A DNA stretch of 17,079 bases, from the NCBI GenBank assembly GCA_016763895.1, contig JAESSV010000068.1, positions 1 to 17,079 on the forward strand, written 5' to 3'. The notes under the pieces were generated by a model that was not told where the DNA came from, searched no databases, and saw only the letters and a list, made by a program, of their open reading frames with translations. Below are positions 15,688-17,079 of this stretch, piece after piece. Origin of the DNA: Magnetovibrio sp. (lineage in GTDB: Bacteria > Pseudomonadota > Alphaproteobacteria > Rhodospirillales > Magnetovibrionaceae). Made by a program: the position numbers and the translations under genes. Numbering within the stretch: the first letter of the stretch is position 1; each line of letters opens with the position of its first letter.

Positions 15688-16098
15688 TTAAGATGCACGT
15701 GGTTTCGTCCCCAGACCAATTTTCTTGGCCAATGAACTGCGGTGCTTGGCATAATTTGGAGCCACCATAGGATAATCCGAAGGCAGACCCCAACGTTCGC
15801 GGTATTCATCAGGCGTCATATTATAGGCTGTTTTCAGGTGGCGTTTGAGCATTTTTAACTGTTTGCCATCTTCCAAACACACCACATAATCCGGGGTGAT
15901 TGATTTTTTAACCGATACCGCTGGTTTGGGTCGATCCAATTGGGCCGATTGAGTCCCAAGGCCTTGCAAGGTTTTATGCACACTTTGAATTATGCCCACC
16001 AAATCCACAGGTTCTACGGCGTTATTGCTGACATAAGAAGCCACGATTTCGGTTGTTAATTCCAGAACAACTGCGCTGTCAATTTTATCGGTCATCAT
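15688..16098 (-). CDS. mucR: MucR/Ros-family transcriptional regulator
   Basis: The 136-residue protein has an N-terminal oligomerization region (about 8-48) and the MucR/Ros DNA-binding region with YVVCLEDGKQLKMLKRHLKT and MTPDEYRERWGLPSDYP, MVAPNYAKHRSSLAKKIGLG at the C-terminal. Of the Ros zinc ligands, Cys74 and His87 are kept; the second Cys is Asp77 and the last His is replaced in TAYN. Members without full ligands are known in this family. MucR acts as an H-NS-like silencer at AT-rich DNA. The start could be either of two adjacent ATGs (16098 or 16095). A TATAAT at 16139-16134 (minus strand) may be its -10 box, but no matching -35 is seen. Its divergent AT-rich upstream region suggests autoregulation. 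Confidence 0.93.
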   Translation of the reverse strand: MMTDKIDSAVVLELTTEIVASYVSNNAVEPVDLVGIIQSVHKTLQGLGTQSAQLDRPKPAVSVKKSITPDYVVCLEDGKQLKMLKRHLKTAYNMTPDEYRERWGLPSDYPMVAPNYAKHRSSLAKKIGLGTKPRAS

Positions 16099-16124
16099 AT
16101 TCTCATTACTTTAAAGTTTCGAAA

Positions 16125-16152
16125 TTCACATAAATTATAGGGTATTTATGCT
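16125..16152 (+). promoter_or_regulatory. Weak promoter candidate for the TusA-family gene
   Basis: TTCACA (16125-16130, five of six) and TATGCT (16147-16152, four of six) are 16 bp apart on the plus strand in the 120-bp spacer between mucR and the TusA-family gene. The overlap with the likely mucR promoter would let MucR affect both genes. The support is weak. Confidence 0.25.
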
Positions 16153-16218
16153 ATGCTTATTTTTGTCAGATATATATGATGAATATCCAACCTTCAAGTA
16201 AAAAGTATCTAATATAAT

Positions 16219-16485
16219 ATGAAAATAACCACTTTAAATACTCAGTATAATCATTATTTAGATATTACCTCGGATATTTGCCCATTAACTTTTGTGCGCA
16301 CCAAGTTACTTCTGGAACGGATGAAGAGCGGAGAAACAGCTCAAGTCCGGCTGCAAGGCCAAATGCCCCTTGAAAAGGTCCCGCGCAGCGTTCAGCAATT
16401 GGGGGAAATCGTTGTCAGCCTTGAACAAGAAGACCCACAAGCCGAAGAATTTTCGCCACATTTAATGGTTTTACAAAAGACTTAA
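16219..16485 (+). CDS. TusA-family (SirA-like) sulfur-carrier-type small protein
   Basis: The 88-residue protein contains DITSDICPLTFVRTKLLLER, the beta-alpha start of the TusA/SirA fold with the sulfur-carrying cysteine (Cys21), and later KVPRSVQQLGEIVVSLEQE. The usual CPxP motif reads CPLT here, as in a TusA-like subgroup of alphaproteobacteria. It may carry sulfur as a persulfide for tRNA or cofactor thiolation, but the partner is unknown; MiaB is nearby but the link is only suggestive. It is the only plus-strand gene. The last 15 bp overlap the 3' end of rimI in convergent orientation. The ribosome binding site is poor (AAAAAG region). Confidence 0.85.
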   Translation: MKITTLNTQYNHYLDITSDICPLTFVRTKLLLERMKSGETAQVRLQGQMPLEKVPRSVQQLGEIVVSLEQEDPQAEEFSPHLMVLQKT

Positions 16486-16956
16486 CGCCATCAGGACGGC
16501 ATCTGCACACGCACCATGGGCACGCTGATAATAAGCTTTGCGCCGCCCCACCTCGGTAAAACCCAAGGTGACATAAAACGCCGCTGCGTTTGGGTTGTCG
16601 GTGGCGACTTCTAAAAATAACTTTTGCGCTGAACTTTTTTTTAGGTTTTCAACACCCTCGGCCATCAAAGCCTTGGCGACCCCTTGGCGGCGAAATTGGG
16701 GGCGGGTGACAAGGGTTAATATTTCTGCTTCTCCGCCCCCCGAACGGATCAACACAAACCCCAACGGATGGGCCTCTTTATTTTGCGCCACCAACGCAAA
16801 TGTGCCCGGCGACGACAAGCTTTGCACAAACGATTGTGACGTCCAAGGCGCATCAAATCCTTCGGCGTGAAGCTGGGCCAGAACATCTGAATGGGCCGGG
16901 CCAACCTCAATCATATTCATGGGCATATTCACGGGAATATTTATGGTCATCTTCAT
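16471..16956 (-). CDS. rimI: Ribosomal protein S18-alanine N-acetyltransferase RimI (GNAT family)
   Basis: RimI acetylates the N-terminal alanine of ribosomal protein S18. The protein is a GNAT acetyltransferase: LHAEGFDAPWTSQSF near the N-terminus, ALVAQNKEAHPLGFVLIRS, the acetyl-CoA loop RRQGVAKALM, and DNPNAAAFYVTLGFTEVGRRKAYY in the C-terminal half. It directly follows tsaB, a standard partner in alphaproteobacteria. The start is uncertain: several in-frame Met codons occur (MKMTINIPVNMPMNMIEVG), and the family usually begins near the last ones. I use the first ATG after the tsaB stop, at 16956 (161 residues). No clear ribosome binding site is seen for any. The 3' end overlaps the plus-strand TusA-family gene by 15 bp. 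Confidence 0.88.
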   Translation of the reverse strand: MKMTINIPVNMPMNMIEVGPAHSDVLAQLHAEGFDAPWTSQSFVQSLSSPGTFALVAQNKEAHPLGFVLIRSGGGEAEILTLVTRPQFRRQGVAKALMAEGVENLKKSSAQKLFLEVATDNPNAAAFYVTLGFTEVGRRKAYYQRAHGACADAVLMALSLL

Positions 16957-16958
16957 GA

Positions 16959-17079
16959 TCAAATTCTAGAACGCCCCTGTGCCTTGGGCAATTTTGCATC
17001 CGGGGGACGCAAATACAAGGGCTTGGGCGTTGTGGCACCTTCCATACGATCCGCACCAAGGCGGGCAAGAAGCGCCGGG
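16959..17079 (-). CDS. tsaB: C-terminal end of tRNA threonylcarbamoyladenosine protein TsaB (partial)
   Basis: Only the last 39 residues and the stop (TGA at 16961-16959) are inside the window. They read ALLARLGADRMEGATTPKPL and then YLRPPDAKLPKAQGRSRI. The PxPLYLRPPDAKL ending is characteristic of TsaB, which with TsaD and TsaE makes the t6A37 modification of tRNAs. The gene order tsaB-rimI supports this. The fragment is too short for full confidence. Confidence 0.75.
   Translation of the reverse strand, partial: PALLARLGADRMEGATTPKPLYLRPPDAKLPKAQGRSRI

Noticed and set aside
1..17079. Mobile element, CRISPR array, toxin-antitoxin or defence system
   Set aside because: No transposase, integrase, spacer-repeat pattern, or defence-type gene is present; all genes belong to conserved housekeeping families in a familiar order.

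Overview
The window is a chromosomal housekeeping segment of an alphaproteobacterium, most likely one of the Rhodospirillales-like orders. This is inferred from gene order and protein character only. The supporting features are the order tsaB-rimI / mucR-fur-miaB-phoH-ybeY-corC-lnt / XRE regulator-metK-trmB / rimP-nusA-ylxR-infB-rbfA-truB, a MucR/Ros regulator, a Fur/Mur-type regulator without the usual CxxC pairs, and a YlxR domain fused to an L7Ae-like domain. All genes but one are on the minus strand. No transposase, integrase, CRISPR array, tRNA or rRNA was found, and no new defence or mobile system is visible.

Layout in the direction of transcription (high to low coordinates). (1) 17079-16471: the end of tsaB (cut by the window edge) followed by rimI. 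(2) 16485-16219, plus strand: a small TusA-family protein whose 3' end overlaps that of rimI; it diverges from mucR across a 120 bp AT-rich spacer. (3) 16098-9707: mucR, fur, miaB, phoH, ybeY, corC, lnt. From fur to lnt the genes overlap or lie within about 20 bp, so this is probably one transcription unit joining iron/manganese regulation, tRNA modification, rRNA maturation and envelope lipoprotein acylation. (4) 9706-9316: a 391 bp AT-rich gap holding promoter-like sequences, a 9-bp tandem repeat and a possible small RNA. (5) 9315-6689: XRE regulator, a terminator, then metK-trmB. (6) 6688-6512: a structured leader with a terminator-like hairpin. (7) 6511-1: rimP-nusA-ylxR-infB-rbfA-truB, the classical transcription/translation operon (truB is cut by the window start).

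Two essential or near-essential genes are broken by single-base frameshifts as the sequence stands: infB near 3321-3330 and ybeY near 12655-12662. Both breaks are at or beside short in-frame tandem repeats (18 bp and 15 bp). Adding one base restores a normal protein in each case. Sequencing or assembly error is the simplest explanation, but repeat slippage is worth testing. phoH has a third in-frame 15-bp repeat that is intact.

The most interesting non-coding signals are the rimP-nusA leader, which could be a NusA-responsive attenuator, and the promoter/hairpin/U-run arrangement downstream of lnt.
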